40,000 bases of DNA from Reichenbachiella agariperforans (lineage in GTDB: Bacteria; Bacteroidota; Bacteroidia; Cytophagales; Cyclobacteriaceae): positions 1 through 40,000 of the forward strand of contig NZ_FRAA01000014.1 in assembly GCF_900142205.1 (NCBI RefSeq), given 5' to 3'. Below are positions 4,924 to 12,901 of the stretch, piece after piece. The notes beneath the pieces were generated by a model. The model had not been told where the DNA came from, did not search any database, and worked only from the letters and a program-made list of their open reading frames with translations. Every line of letters begins with the position of its first letter. Within the stretch, counting starts at the first letter, position 1. Both the position numbers and the translations under genes were made by a program.

Positions 4924-4943
4924 GTCGCATTCGGAAATGCGAC
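4924..4943. repeat. REP-B hairpin, orphan right end
   Basis: GTCGCATTCGGAAATGCGAC, with the preceding GCCATAAAGATGTG and following CGAGCGG identical to the right end of the complete RAYT element (3408-3448). Confidence 0.8.
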
Positions 4944-4964
4944 CGAGCGGATTTTTATGATCAA

Positions 4965-4980
4965 CAAGTCTGAAGACTTG
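4965..4980. repeat. Palindrome CAAGTCT-GA-AGACTTG
   Basis: Perfect 7-bp arms with a 2-bp centre, followed by an AT-rich stretch. Another REP-like family in the same patch; only one copy is seen here. Confidence 0.55.
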
Positions 4981-4998
4981 ATTTTATTGTTTAGTTCC

Positions 4999-5019
4999 AA
5001 GTGGCCCTTCGGGACACTT
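4999..5019. repeat. Hairpin with TTCG loop (AAGTGGCCC-TTCG-type)
   Basis: AAGTG-g-CCC, TTC centre, GGG-a-CACTT: a stem with a single mismatch and a stable UUCG-type loop. It could stop transcription from the left, but no T-run follows. Between 5020 and 5179 I see nothing assignable. Confidence 0.5.
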
Positions 5020-5179
5020 AAAACAGCGGTACCCAGACAAAATGTCTCCTTTTTTTAGCTCCCATGGTAGATGGATCACGAATTAGATATGAGGACATGA
5101 TGGCTTGCTCTATATCATGCCGACTCTCTACGGAAAGTGCCGTTTAAATAGCCTGGAGAGGGTTTTTATCGTCCGTTTT

Positions 5180-5261
5180 TAAACACGTGTGTTTGCTCGA
5201 TCAAACACCTGTGTTCCGAGCTCCAAACACACGTGTTTAGACGGCCAAACACACGTGTTTG
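5180..5261. promoter_or_regulatory. Array of four palindromes at exact 22-bp spacing
   Basis: Four 16-bp units begin at 5180, 5202, 5224 and 5246. Each has arms CAAACAC and GTGTTTG around a 2-bp centre (GT, CT, AC, AC) and is followed by an unrelated 6-bp spacer (CTCGAT, GAGCTC, GACGGC). Unit 1 has T for the first C, and unit 2 ends GTGTTCC. A 22-bp period is close to two helical turns, so all units face one side of the DNA. This suits cooperative binding of a dimeric protein, as an operator cluster or iterons. No adjacent gene clearly owns it. Confidence 0.6.
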
Positions 5262-5593
5262 ATTTGTCGATCACTTGTAGTCCTTTCATACCCTACTTTG
5301 TGGGACTCAATAGTGACCAATTGATGGGTATAGAGCTGTGCTTCTTGCTCGCGTATTGGATGTAGTACTGCCAGATTGTCTGTGCTATCACTCTGGTTGA
5401 AACCAAAGGAAACGATGGCCTGTTTAGCGCGTTTAAAGAGCTGTCACCATGACCGAAACCTGTGAGGTTTTGTTTCATTTCCCTCAATGACCTTGAGCTC
5501 CTGCCAGATGAGAGTGCACGCTAGACAATGTCTAAAGCCACAACCAACCACTATAACCCTCAATAAATCACCATCACTCAGTCTTACTTTCTC
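5237..5593 (-). pseudogene. Decayed minus-strand gene with one in-frame stop
   Basis: On the minus strand a 119-codon frame has only one interruption, a TGA at 5444-5446. Before it the frame reads LSDGDLLRVIVVGCGFRHC, then LIWQELKVIEGNETKPHRF; after it QLFKRAKQAIVSFGFNQSD, then QLYTHQLVTIESHKVGYE. It ends with a TAA inside the palindrome array. No start codon is evident. Amino-acid use looks protein-like but I recognise no family. It may be a remnant of a repeated accessory gene or a chance frame. The stretch up to 5633 otherwise contains no gene I can support. Confidence 0.35.
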
Positions 5594-5633
5594 CTACCTT
5601 TTAGTATTTGCTCAGAACTGCGTAATATTAAGC

Positions 5634-6551
5634 ATGCGAAAAATCATCTACCAGCTCGCCCTCATGGCAATTGTGTTTCAGACGCAGGCACAGTCGATCA
5701 CCAAGTCCCTGGATCAATACATGACTCAAGTCAGAGGTGGCTCCTACGATCCCATCCCCAGCAAAATATTGAAGACCAAAGAAGTTGCCACCTTGCTGAC
5801 AGAGCTGAACCGATACCAGCAGGACACCGTACCTAAGGTCAGAGCCAAGGCCTATGCGATAGCCAAGTCTGTTGGACAGCAGAGCAATCAGGCATCCATC
5901 CGATCACAAGCAGTGGGTCTCTTGACCAAAGGATTGCAAGACAAGGACAGCGGAATCATCGATGCAGTGATGGAGGGCTTGTCTGGATTTGCAGTGCAGG
6001 ATTTTGCAGCACAGGACAAAGAGACGATTGGGCAGTACATTGACTCGACGGCCATTCATCTGGACACAGCACTCAAGCTGGCCGGTTGGCTTCAGCTCGG
6101 CGCATACAAAAGTGCCATTGGCCAAATCATCCAATCCGACGCCTCATTTACCGACAAATGGGCGGCCAGGCTCGCACTATGCAGGATGGGAGATCAGCAG
6201 TCCACAGCGTACCTGTTAACCAAACTCAGTCGTGCACCTATGGATGATGATTTTGTCTATGATTTTGTGCCAGGTCTGGTATATACCCGCAATCCTGAGA
6301 TTTTTGAATATTTGGAAGGGATCATACAAAGTGACAAAGCCAACTGCATGTCGGCAGATCCAGATTCCAACAAAAAGATCCTCTGTGGCTATCGGGTGAT
6401 GGAGTATATCGCTCCTGTGATCATAGATTTTCCTCTGCCCGTAGATGAGTTTGGTGAGCTGATGGTAGCGGATTATGAACAATCGCTACAAGAGGTCAGA
6501 GCTTGGTTAGATCAGCATGATACTTACGAGATCCGAAAGGAAGGATTTTAA
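5634..6551 (+). CDS. Secreted HEAT-repeat-like protein
   Basis: The ATG at 5634 is chosen because it gives a clean signal peptide (MRKIIYQLALMAIVFQTQAQ); the frame is open further upstream to 5487 but that part is not protein-like. The mature protein of about 285 residues is mostly alpha-helical with repeated helix pairs such as IRSQAVGLLTKGLQDKDSG and IIDAVMEGLSGFAVQD, resembling HEAT/Armadillo repeats. Such proteins usually mediate protein contacts in the periplasm or at the outer membrane. No catalytic motif is visible. It converges with the next gene and overlaps it by 4 bp at the stops. The precise role is unknown. Confidence 0.7.
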   Translation: MRKIIYQLALMAIVFQTQAQSITKSLDQYMTQVRGGSYDPIPSKILKTKEVATLLTELNRYQQDTVPKVRAKAYAIAKSVGQQSNQASIRSQAVGLLTKGLQDKDSGIIDAVMEGLSGFAVQDFAAQDKETIGQYIDSTAIHLDTALKLAGWLQLGAYKSAIGQIIQSDASFTDKWAARLALCRMGDQQSTAYLLTKLSRAPMDDDFVYDFVPGLVYTRNPEIFEYLEGIIQSDKANCMSADPDSNKKILCGYRVMEYIAPVIIDFPLPVDEFGELMVADYEQSLQEVRAWLDQHDTYEIRKEGF

Positions 6552-6916
6552 GCCTCTCGCACCTTGTCCATGAGCTCCTGACGGATGCCCCAGTCTTTGG
6601 CGAGGTTGAGCATGGCGGTGGCTTCCATTTCGGTGAGGTAGCCTTTTTTGTTGTTGTCTTCCCAGACGGAGAATAGGTACTGGAGCTTTTGATCCATGGG
6701 CAGCGTGCCGATGATTTTGTTGAGGAGTTCGCGTGATCGCTCAAAGGCGGATAAGAAATCCTCTGCGATGAATGCATTGGCCCATTCGAGTTCTTTGTGT
6801 GCTGATAGCTCATCGGCAGACTCGTTTAGAATTTTCTCTTCATCCTCATCCAATCCATGGTAGTGGAAGATGAGGGACTTCAGTAGCATAAAAGCTTTTT
6901 TCTCTTCTTGGTTCAT
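6548..6916 (-). CDS. Small acidic helical protein, TerB-like
   Basis: The 122-residue cytosolic protein is entirely alpha-helical and acidic, with no signal peptide. Segments such as FMLLKSLIFHYHGLDEDEEK, then LSAFERSRELLNKIIGTLP and GYLTEMEATAMLNLAKDWG, resemble the TerB-like fold, where a helical bundle with acidic residues may bind metal. The similarity is weak and no function follows from it. It is transcribed towards the HEAT-like gene and lies 79 bp after the stop of hemW on the same strand, so it could be cotranscribed with hemW. Confidence 0.55.
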   Translation of the reverse strand: MNQEEKKAFMLLKSLIFHYHGLDEDEEKILNESADELSAHKELEWANAFIAEDFLSAFERSRELLNKIIGTLPMDQKLQYLFSVWEDNNKKGYLTEMEATAMLNLAKDWGIRQELMDKVREA

Positions 6917-6995
6917 GTGAGCTAAGTCAGGTGGTGCGCCAACATTTTATGAATGCGTTAAATTATAAAAAAACTCTCGTACTAGCCTTATCTAA

Positions 6996-8120
6996 TCAAG
7001 GAATCAATTGCTCGGTGACCCAATCTCCTAGTAGTTTTCCCTTTTGGGTGAGCGTAAGCGAGTTGTCTTCTATGTAGACGAGTTGTTCGGCGAGTAGTTG
7101 TGAGAGTTCTGCTGCTTTGGTTCGTTGCAGGTCATAATCAAGCTGTCGATGCAGTTGTTCCAGATTGATGCCTTCTGATTTTCGTATTTGTGTCAGGACA
7201 AACTCTGTGATTTTATCCTTTTGACTCAGGGTCTCTATTTCACAGGCCAGTTCGCCGTTTTTTAGTGCTTTGATGTATTTCGTGTTGTGCGACACGTTGT
7301 ACTGTCGACTGTCTCCATCGTAGGAGTGCGCTGCAGGCCCTATTCCGAGATAGTGCGTGCCAGACCAGTAGGAGGAATTGTGGTGAGATCGCCAGCCAGG
7401 TTTACTGAAATTGGAGATCTCGTACTGCTCGTATCCTGCAGCAGATAGTGTCTCCATGATCAGCATGAGATGCTGCCCCGCGAGATCGTCATCCATGGGG
7501 GTTAGTTTGTTTTGTTGATGCCACTTGCCGAATACCGTGTCTTCCTCTATCGTGAGGCCATAGATGGATATATGAGGAGTGTCTAGTGATAGGGCCATTT
7601 CCAGGTCTTTTTGGAGCATGGCACGTGTTTGATTTGGGACACCAAAAATAAGGTCGATACTGATGTTTTCTATCCCGAGACCTTGTGCTTCACGTATCGA
7701 TGTTATGGCCGCTGAGCTGTCATGCGAGCGGTTGAAATACTGCAATATCTCGTCATCAAAAGATTGCACACCAATGCTGAGCCTGTTGACACCTAGTGCT
7801 TTGATTTGTGTCAATTTTTCGGTTGTCAGATCATCAGGGTTGGCCTCTAAGGTGAGTTCCGCATCGGGCGCAAGCTGATAGGTCTCTCGAACCATCTCGA
7901 TCAGGTCTGCGAGCTCGTGGCTGTCGAGCAGTGAGGGCGTGCCACCCCCGAAGTACAGTGTATGGATTACTGGGTCGGATAAGTAGGTTGTGCGTAGTTT
8001 CAGCTCTTTTTTCAATGCTTCTACCATTTGCTGTTTATTTTGCAGACTGGTAGAGAAGTGAAAATCACAGTAGTAGCAGGCTTGTTTGCAATAGGGAATA
8101 TGGATATAAATTCCACTCAC
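6996..8120 (-). CDS. hemW: HemW, radical SAM heme chaperone
   Basis: HemW belongs to the coproporphyrinogen III oxidase-like radical SAM family and delivers heme to membrane targets. From a GTG at 8118-8120 the product starts VSGIYIHIPYC and has the cluster motif C11-KQA-C15-YY-C18, then YFGGGTPSLL (SAM binding), NPDDLTTEKL, and the C-terminal HemN-like helical domain. The length of 374 residues fits the family. The frame is open up to 8273, but the extra residues are not HemW-like and would overlap the divergent gene at 8144, so the GTG start is preferred; no in-frame ATG or TTG is closer. It is misannotated as HemN in many genomes. The divergent barrel gene begins 23 bp away. Confidence 0.85.
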   Translation of the reverse strand: MSGIYIHIPYCKQACYYCDFHFSTSLQNKQQMVEALKKELKLRTTYLSDPVIHTLYFGGGTPSLLDSHELADLIEMVRETYQLAPDAELTLEANPDDLTTEKLTQIKALGVNRLSIGVQSFDDEILQYFNRSHDSSAAITSIREAQGLGIENISIDLIFGVPNQTRAMLQKDLEMALSLDTPHISIYGLTIEEDTVFGKWHQQNKLTPMDDDLAGQHLMLIMETLSAAGYEQYEISNFSKPGWRSHHNSSYWSGTHYLGIGPAAHSYDGDSRQYNVSHNTKYIKALKNGELACEIETLSQKDKITEFVLTQIRKSEGINLEQLHRQLDYDLQRTKAAELSQLLAEQLVYIEDNSLTLTQKGKLLGDWVTEQLIP

Positions 8121-8143
8121 GAGATCAATGGGTTTAAAGTAGG

Positions 8144-9814
8144 ATGCTAAAGTATAGACAAATCTATAATCTAATCGCTTTGGTGATGCTATTTGCGGCC
8201 TTGTCTCAGTGGGCGACTGCACAAAAGTATGAAGTAGTGTTACATGGCATCCCAGATCGCTTGGCAGATGCATCCTCGACCGTAGACTCTAGTGCGGTGA
8301 TACAGTATACTCGACAGGTCACCCACAGACTGCAGAGAGAAGGCTATTGGCTATCGAGTATGGATAGCATCACATGGCGTGAGGGGCAGGTAGAAGCCTA
8401 CTACTACCTGGGTAGTCGTTACGAGCGTGTCCTGTTCGAGCTTCGTTCGGATCAGGTCATCGAGCAGGAGAGGCGATTGTCTAGGGACAAGAACAGTGTG
8501 GCTCAGGTCAACAAACGCATCGAGGGGATTTTGTCACACTATGAAGACAATGGCTATCCCTTTGCCTCGGTAGTGATAGACTCATCCGTCGTTCGTGATC
8601 AGGCGTTGTATCTCTGGCTGGAGATTGATCCGGGTATGCTGATTCGTTTTGATTCGCTGGAGGTCGTGCCAGCGGGCGTACTAAAAGAACGTTTTGTTAG
8701 CCGCTACCTCGGTCTCAACTATGGCCACTACTACAGCGAGTCGCGTGTGCTGGATATTGGAAATAAGCTCGAAAATATACCTGCGGTTAAACTCAAGGCA
8801 ATGGAAAGTACTTTTTCGCTACAGCGATCTCAGATCAAATTAGAATTAGAGCGACAGAAGGTCAACTATTTTGATGGGATACTGGGGCTCGTGCCCTCAG
8901 CTAATGGGTCTAGTCGGGTGGATATTACAGGGGAGTTGAATTTGAGCCTCAAAAACCTGTTCCAGTCTGCCAAGCAGTTTGAACTGCACTGGGAAAGATA
9001 TACTACCAATTCTCAGCGGTTGGAAATCCACTATTTGCACCCGGCTTTTTTGGGCATGCCCTTGGATTTGTTTCTCGGCTATGATCAACTCAAGCAAGAC
9101 ACTTTGTTCTCCAATCGGTCATTAAAAGCCGCGTTTGACTATTATCCATCTGGTCGTATGAAGCTGCGCACAAGCTATGAAAACGAACTTGGCAATGAAC
9201 TGAATGATGATAGTGGTGAGAGCGGAAGTTTCAAAATTGATTATTATGGTCTGTCGGGGGAGTATTGGCGGTTAGATGACAGGACTACTCCGAGGCAAGG
9301 AATCGCATTAGCTTTTGACACGCAAGTAGGGTACAAGGATATTAGGCTAGATACAGTCGCCGATGTGGAGACGACACAGTATCGCCTGAGTGCCAAGGTG
9401 CGTTACTACCAGCCCGTTCGGCGTAGATCTGTACTCCATGTCGCAGTATCTGGGGGATGGATGGAGAGTGATGTGCTGTATCTCAATGACTTGTTTCGAC
9501 TCGGGGGCTTGCGGTCGATCCGCGGGTTTAATGAGAACGAATTTTATGCAGGCAGCTATGTTTATACTAATCTCGAATGGAGGTTTTACATAGAGAATAA
9601 GTCATATCTTTTGGCGTTCTATGATCAAGGATGGATGTCGTATGATATTGTTCGCGGCAGTTTCTCTGACAGGCCATCTGGAGTAGGACTGGGGATGCAG
9701 TTCGATACAGCAGGCGGTTCATTTCTCATGCTTTATGGTTTAGGTAGGAGAGAAAACCAAGGCTTTTCGTTCGATTCCTCAAAAATCCATTTTGGATACA
9801 GTGCTTTATTTTGA
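8144..9814 (+). CDS. BamA/TamA-family outer membrane protein
   Basis: The 556-residue product has a signal peptide (MLKYRQIYNLIALVMLFAAL, cut near ATAQ). About 200 residues of POTRA-like periplasmic sequence follow (repeat marks GYWLSS and DNGYPFASV), then an Omp85-type 16-strand barrel. The barrel carries the diagnostic loop motif GLRSIRGFNENEF, and the protein ends in aromatic F (FGYSALF). It is shorter than BamA, with fewer POTRA domains, closer to TamA or other Omp85 paralogues. It likely helps insert or export outer-membrane proteins. It is divergent from hemW and followed after 44 bp by the transferase gene, which has its own promoter. Confidence 0.85.
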   Translation: MLKYRQIYNLIALVMLFAALSQWATAQKYEVVLHGIPDRLADASSTVDSSAVIQYTRQVTHRLQREGYWLSSMDSITWREGQVEAYYYLGSRYERVLFELRSDQVIEQERRLSRDKNSVAQVNKRIEGILSHYEDNGYPFASVVIDSSVVRDQALYLWLEIDPGMLIRFDSLEVVPAGVLKERFVSRYLGLNYGHYYSESRVLDIGNKLENIPAVKLKAMESTFSLQRSQIKLELERQKVNYFDGILGLVPSANGSSRVDITGELNLSLKNLFQSAKQFELHWERYTTNSQRLEIHYLHPAFLGMPLDLFLGYDQLKQDTLFSNRSLKAAFDYYPSGRMKLRTSYENELGNELNDDSGESGSFKIDYYGLSGEYWRLDDRTTPRQGIALAFDTQVGYKDIRLDTVADVETTQYRLSAKVRYYQPVRRRSVLHVAVSGGWMESDVLYLNDLFRLGGLRSIRGFNENEFYAGSYVYTNLEWRFYIENKSYLLAFYDQGWMSYDIVRGSFSDRPSGVGLGMQFDTAGGSFLMLYGLGRRENQGFSFDSSKIHFGYSALF

Positions 9815-9841
9815 AAAGGATGCTTTAATTCGCTTACTTTG
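9810..9841 (+). promoter_or_regulatory. Bacteroidota-type promoter for the 9859 gene
   Basis: TTTG at 9810-9813, a 20-bp spacer, then TTACTTTG at 9834-9841, one mismatch from the TAnnTTTG element at -7. The leader to the ATG at 9859 would be about 10-15 nt. It overlaps the end of the upstream gene. Confidence 0.5.
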
Positions 9842-9858
9842 ACAGCCAATTCTGACTT

Positions 9859-10881
9859 ATGATTGAATCACTTCTTATCTTCTTTTGGGCGATGCTCATT
9901 TCTATGTTTTCCATCCCCACGATTATCAGCGTGGCACACAGCAAGCGGATTTTGGATCAGCCTGATTTTCGCAAGCATCATGGGGTAGATACTCCACGTT
10001 TGGGTGGGTTAGGTATTTTCGCAGGATTTATGACAGGGGTAGCTATTTTTGGTCAAATGACCATGGGTGTGCAACAACTTCTGGCTGGGAGCCTTATTAT
10101 TTTTTTCGTAGGCGTCAAAGATGATATTAACGGGGTGTCCGTGTTTAAAAAATTCTTTGTGCAGGTGCTTGCTGCGGGTATTGTGTTGTTTTATGCAGAT
10201 ATTAGAATTTCTAGTTTTCAAGGGCTATTTGGGGTGTATGACCTGGATATAGGGCTTAGCTACGCTTTTACATTCCTCGTGATACTCTGTGTGACTAATG
10301 CCGTCAACTTGATCGATGGGATCAACGGCTTGGCAGGCACGATCGTTTTGATAATATGCTTCGCCTTTGGAATAGCATTTTATTTTTACAACCAGATGAG
10401 CTATGCTTTTGTGGCTTTTGCCTTAGCTGGAGGCATACTAGGTTTTTTGAGGTATAATTTTGGGAATGCTAAAGTCTTTATGGGAGACACAGGTGCATTG
10501 GTCAGCGGTTTTATTATTTCTATCATGGCAATTCATTTCATAGAAATGCGCCTAGTGCCTGCAGCTCCTGCTCTTACGATAGGTGTTTTGTTCATTCCGA
10601 TCTTTGATACGATCCGTGTCTTTATCATTCGTGTGTACAATGGGGTGTCGCCTTTTATGCCAGATCGCAACCACATACATCATTATTTTGGCTACATGGG
10701 ATTGTCTCATTCGCAGACCGTGATAACGCTTGCATTGATCAATATTGGTGTGATTGCACTGATTAGGCTCTATGCTGAACTTGGTAATACGATTTTACTT
10801 CTGTGCTTGGGAGTCTTTGCAGTTGTTTTTAGCGTAGGACTGGAGTTGCTCACCAAGAAAAAGAGAGCGCAACATGCGTAA
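9859..10881 (+). CDS. wecA: WecA/TagO-like polyprenyl-phosphate HexNAc-1-P transferase
   Basis: Integral membrane protein of 340 residues in the MraY/WecA family. It transfers a HexNAc-1-phosphate from a UDP-sugar to undecaprenyl phosphate, the first step of O-antigen, teichoic-acid or capsule type glycan assembly. Ten or so TM helices are visible, with family motifs in order: TPRLGGLGIF, GVKDDINGVS (Mg-binding aspartates), NLIDGINGLAG, VFMGDTGALVSG and PDRNHIHHYF (histidine motif). MraY is unlikely because its characteristic C-terminal pattern and murein gene neighbours are absent. The start overlaps no gene. The stop overlaps the next gene by 8 bp, so the two are coupled. Confidence 0.85.
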   Translation: MIESLLIFFWAMLISMFSIPTIISVAHSKRILDQPDFRKHHGVDTPRLGGLGIFAGFMTGVAIFGQMTMGVQQLLAGSLIIFFVGVKDDINGVSVFKKFFVQVLAAGIVLFYADIRISSFQGLFGVYDLDIGLSYAFTFLVILCVTNAVNLIDGINGLAGTIVLIICFAFGIAFYFYNQMSYAFVAFALAGGILGFLRYNFGNAKVFMGDTGALVSGFIISIMAIHFIEMRLVPAAPALTIGVLFIPIFDTIRVFIIRVYNGVSPFMPDRNHIHHYFGYMGLSHSQTVITLALINIGVIALIRLYAELGNTILLLCLGVFAVVFSVGLELLTKKKRAQHA

Positions 10882-12001
10882 ATTGTTTTTACTGAGTATC
10901 ATCTTAGGTCTGGGCTTGATGCCTAACCGACTCTCGGCGAGCGAGGGGTTCAGCGTTATCAAAGACCTTCGCTACTCGTGGAAAAACCATGAACCGAATC
11001 TAAAGATACTAGTGCCCTATCTCAGTACTTCTAGTGTTCCCGCAGTGACTTTTGACCTGAACCTAAATCAGTATATGGGAGCCGAATTGATGCTAATCGT
11101 ACCGGCTAATCACTCCATTTATATTGAGGCAGCCTTGATGACTGTGACGGAGCGGCGTGATACCTTACTTTGGTCGGTGGATAGTCTACGGTCATATTAT
11201 GATCAACCTTCAATCAACCTCATACTTTATAGCAAGAGTTGGGATTCACAGGGGGTGAGTTCTTGGGTGGTGCAGACGGGGGATAATGTTTTGGTAGAGA
11301 CGGGCAGCGAATTGAGCGAAATATACCGGTCCAAAGGGGAGAACGATCGAATGATCTTAGCTTCTCTGACTATCCTATCATTGATGGTCATTTTTAGAAC
11401 CTATCTTTATCGATTATTTCATGAGTATTTTTTAGTATCTAAATCTATTCGTGTTAGACAAAACTTTGAGCTAATCGCAGCACAGTCGCCATTATCACTG
11501 ATTACGATAGGCTTTATTTTTTTGTATGCGGCTTTTCTTGCAGGAGCAGTCTTAAACCTTGGATTGAAATTAGGTGAGACCTCTCACTGGGTGGCTTATT
11601 TTGGTTTTTTACCTTCTTCAGAAGTTCAGGCTTTACTGGTTTTTGCTATCGCCTTTGGACTAATGATACTCAAGGTGCCGTTGATAGGATTGATGGCGAG
11701 GGTATTTGGATTTCAAAAGGCAATTGAAGTCCATTTTTTTGCCTATTTCCGACTATCGCTTCTTATTTCCTTCTTTGCTTTTAGCGCGAGTATAGTAGTG
11801 TTTGTGTCTTCATTGGATTTGGCCGCAGACCTGTGGTTTGTGGTCAAGCTAGTCGTACTCATCTTCTTACTTATACGGCTGGTTTTGATGTATTTAATTC
11901 TAAATAATAATTTGGGGGTCAAAAAACTGCATTTAATTTCTTACCTTTGCAGCTCAGAAATTATACCCCTGATTATTATCGTTAAAACTCTTTTAAGATA
12001 A
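10874..12001 (+). CDS. DUF4271 membrane protein
   Basis: The 375-residue product has a signal peptide (MRKLFLLSIILGLGLMPNRL), an extracytoplasmic domain of about 140 residues, and then about six TM segments from residue 158 onwards. The domain order and the closing LGVKKLHLISYLCSSEIIP followed by LIIIVK match the DUF4271 family of Bacteroidota. The function is not established. It overlaps the WecA-like gene by 8 bp and is followed after 27 bp by the HemD-like gene. Two genes later the T9SS cluster begins. Confidence 0.75.
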   Translation: MRKLFLLSIILGLGLMPNRLSASEGFSVIKDLRYSWKNHEPNLKILVPYLSTSSVPAVTFDLNLNQYMGAELMLIVPANHSIYIEAALMTVTERRDTLLWSVDSLRSYYDQPSINLILYSKSWDSQGVSSWVVQTGDNVLVETGSELSEIYRSKGENDRMILASLTILSLMVIFRTYLYRLFHEYFLVSKSIRVRQNFELIAAQSPLSLITIGFIFLYAAFLAGAVLNLGLKLGETSHWVAYFGFLPSSEVQALLVFAIAFGLMILKVPLIGLMARVFGFQKAIEVHFFAYFRLSLLISFFAFSASIVVFVSSLDLAADLWFVVKLVVLIFLLIRLVLMYLILNNNLGVKKLHLISYLCSSEIIPLIIIVKTLLR

Positions 12002-12028
12002 AAATTTGTTCATAAAAGGTCAATTGGA

Positions 12029-12814
12029 ATGAGTGAAGAATTACTGACAGAAAACAAGGCAAGGCTAAAAAAAGTGTCTAGCATTTTAGTTTCACAGCCT
12101 AAACCGAGCGATGATAAATCGCCATATGCTCAACTTGCGGAAAAATATAAGTTGAAAATTGACTTTAGGCCTTTTATTCAAATAGATCCTGTAGATGTCA
12201 AGGAGTTTAGAAAACAAAAAATTGATATCCTTGCGCATACAGCAGTTATTTTTACGAGTCGAAATGCAGTAGATCATTTTTTCAGATTAGCGACTGAGAG
12301 TAAAGTTGAAATCCCTTCTGATATGAAGTATTTCTGTATCTCAGAGCAAACAGCTAATTATCTGCAGAAATACATCGTGATTAGAAAGCGAAAAATATTT
12401 ACAGGCCTGAGAACCGCTGAGGATCTTATTGAAATTCTAAAGAAGCATAGTAAAGAGAAATATATCTTTCCTTGTTCTAATATCAGAAAAGAGGATATTC
12501 CGGACTTCCTGAAAGATAACAATTACGAATACTCTGAAGCAATCATCTACAAGACAGTTGCAAGTGATCTTTCTGATTTGGATGATGTGAAGTATGATAT
12601 TATTGCCTTTTTTAGCCCATCTGGTATTAATTCACTGTTGGTGAACTTTCCGAATTTTGAGCAGAACGAGACGAGGATCGCAGCGTTTGGCCCCACGACT
12701 TCAAAGGCTGTGACTGATGCAGGAATGGTGTTGGATATTCAAGCGCCACTACCTAATGCCCCGTCTATGACTGGTGCACTAGAGTTGTACATCAAAGCTG
12801 TGAATAAGGCTTAA
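12029..12814 (+). CDS. hemD: Uroporphyrinogen-III synthase (HemD) family protein
   Basis: The 261-residue cytosolic protein has the two-lobed HemD pattern: IFTSRNAVDHFF in lobe one, then FFSPSGINSLL and AFGPTTSKAVTDAG in lobe two. HemD closes hydroxymethylbilane to uroporphyrinogen III in heme synthesis. The family is divergent in sequence, so motifs rather than overall similarity support the call. No other tetrapyrrole synthesis gene lies nearby; the neighbours are DUF4271 upstream and, past a terminator, the T9SS genes. A TACCTTTG element at 11942-11949 could be part of an internal promoter, but a TTTG at the correct distance is missing. Confidence 0.8.
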   Translation: MSEELLTENKARLKKVSSILVSQPKPSDDKSPYAQLAEKYKLKIDFRPFIQIDPVDVKEFRKQKIDILAHTAVIFTSRNAVDHFFRLATESKVEIPSDMKYFCISEQTANYLQKYIVIRKRKIFTGLRTAEDLIEILKKHSKEKYIFPCSNIRKEDIPDFLKDNNYEYSEAIIYKTVASDLSDLDDVKYDIIAFFSPSGINSLLVNFPNFEQNETRIAAFGPTTSKAVTDAGMVLDIQAPLPNAPSMTGALELYIKAVNKA

Positions 12815-12837
12815 GACATTCTATTTAGAATATGTTT

Positions 12838-12890
12838 ACAATGGAGTAATTGTATGGGTTTTTCCTTATAATTACTCCATTGTTTTTTTT
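12838..12890 (+). terminator. Strong intrinsic terminator
   Basis: ACAATGGAGTAATT pairs perfectly over 14 bp with AATTACTCCATTGT (12870-12883) across an 18-nt loop, followed by a run of T to 12890. It separates the wecA-DUF4271-hemD unit from the T9SS genes. Confidence 0.9.
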
Positions 12891-12901
12891 AAACCTCTCC
12901 A

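Noticed and set aside
5180-5261. CRISPR array for the four regular palindromic repeats
   Set aside because: Repeats are 16 bp and spacers only 6 bp, there are four units and no cas genes; this does not fit any CRISPR type.
5487-5633. N-terminal extension of the HEAT-like protein to 5487
   Set aside because: The extension would place a clear signal peptide at residue 50 and overlaps the decayed minus-strand frame; the start at 5634 is better.
8121-8273. Longer HemW starting at 8273
   Set aside because: The extra 51 residues lack HemW similarity and would lie over the divergent barrel gene; the GTG at 8120 gives the family start.
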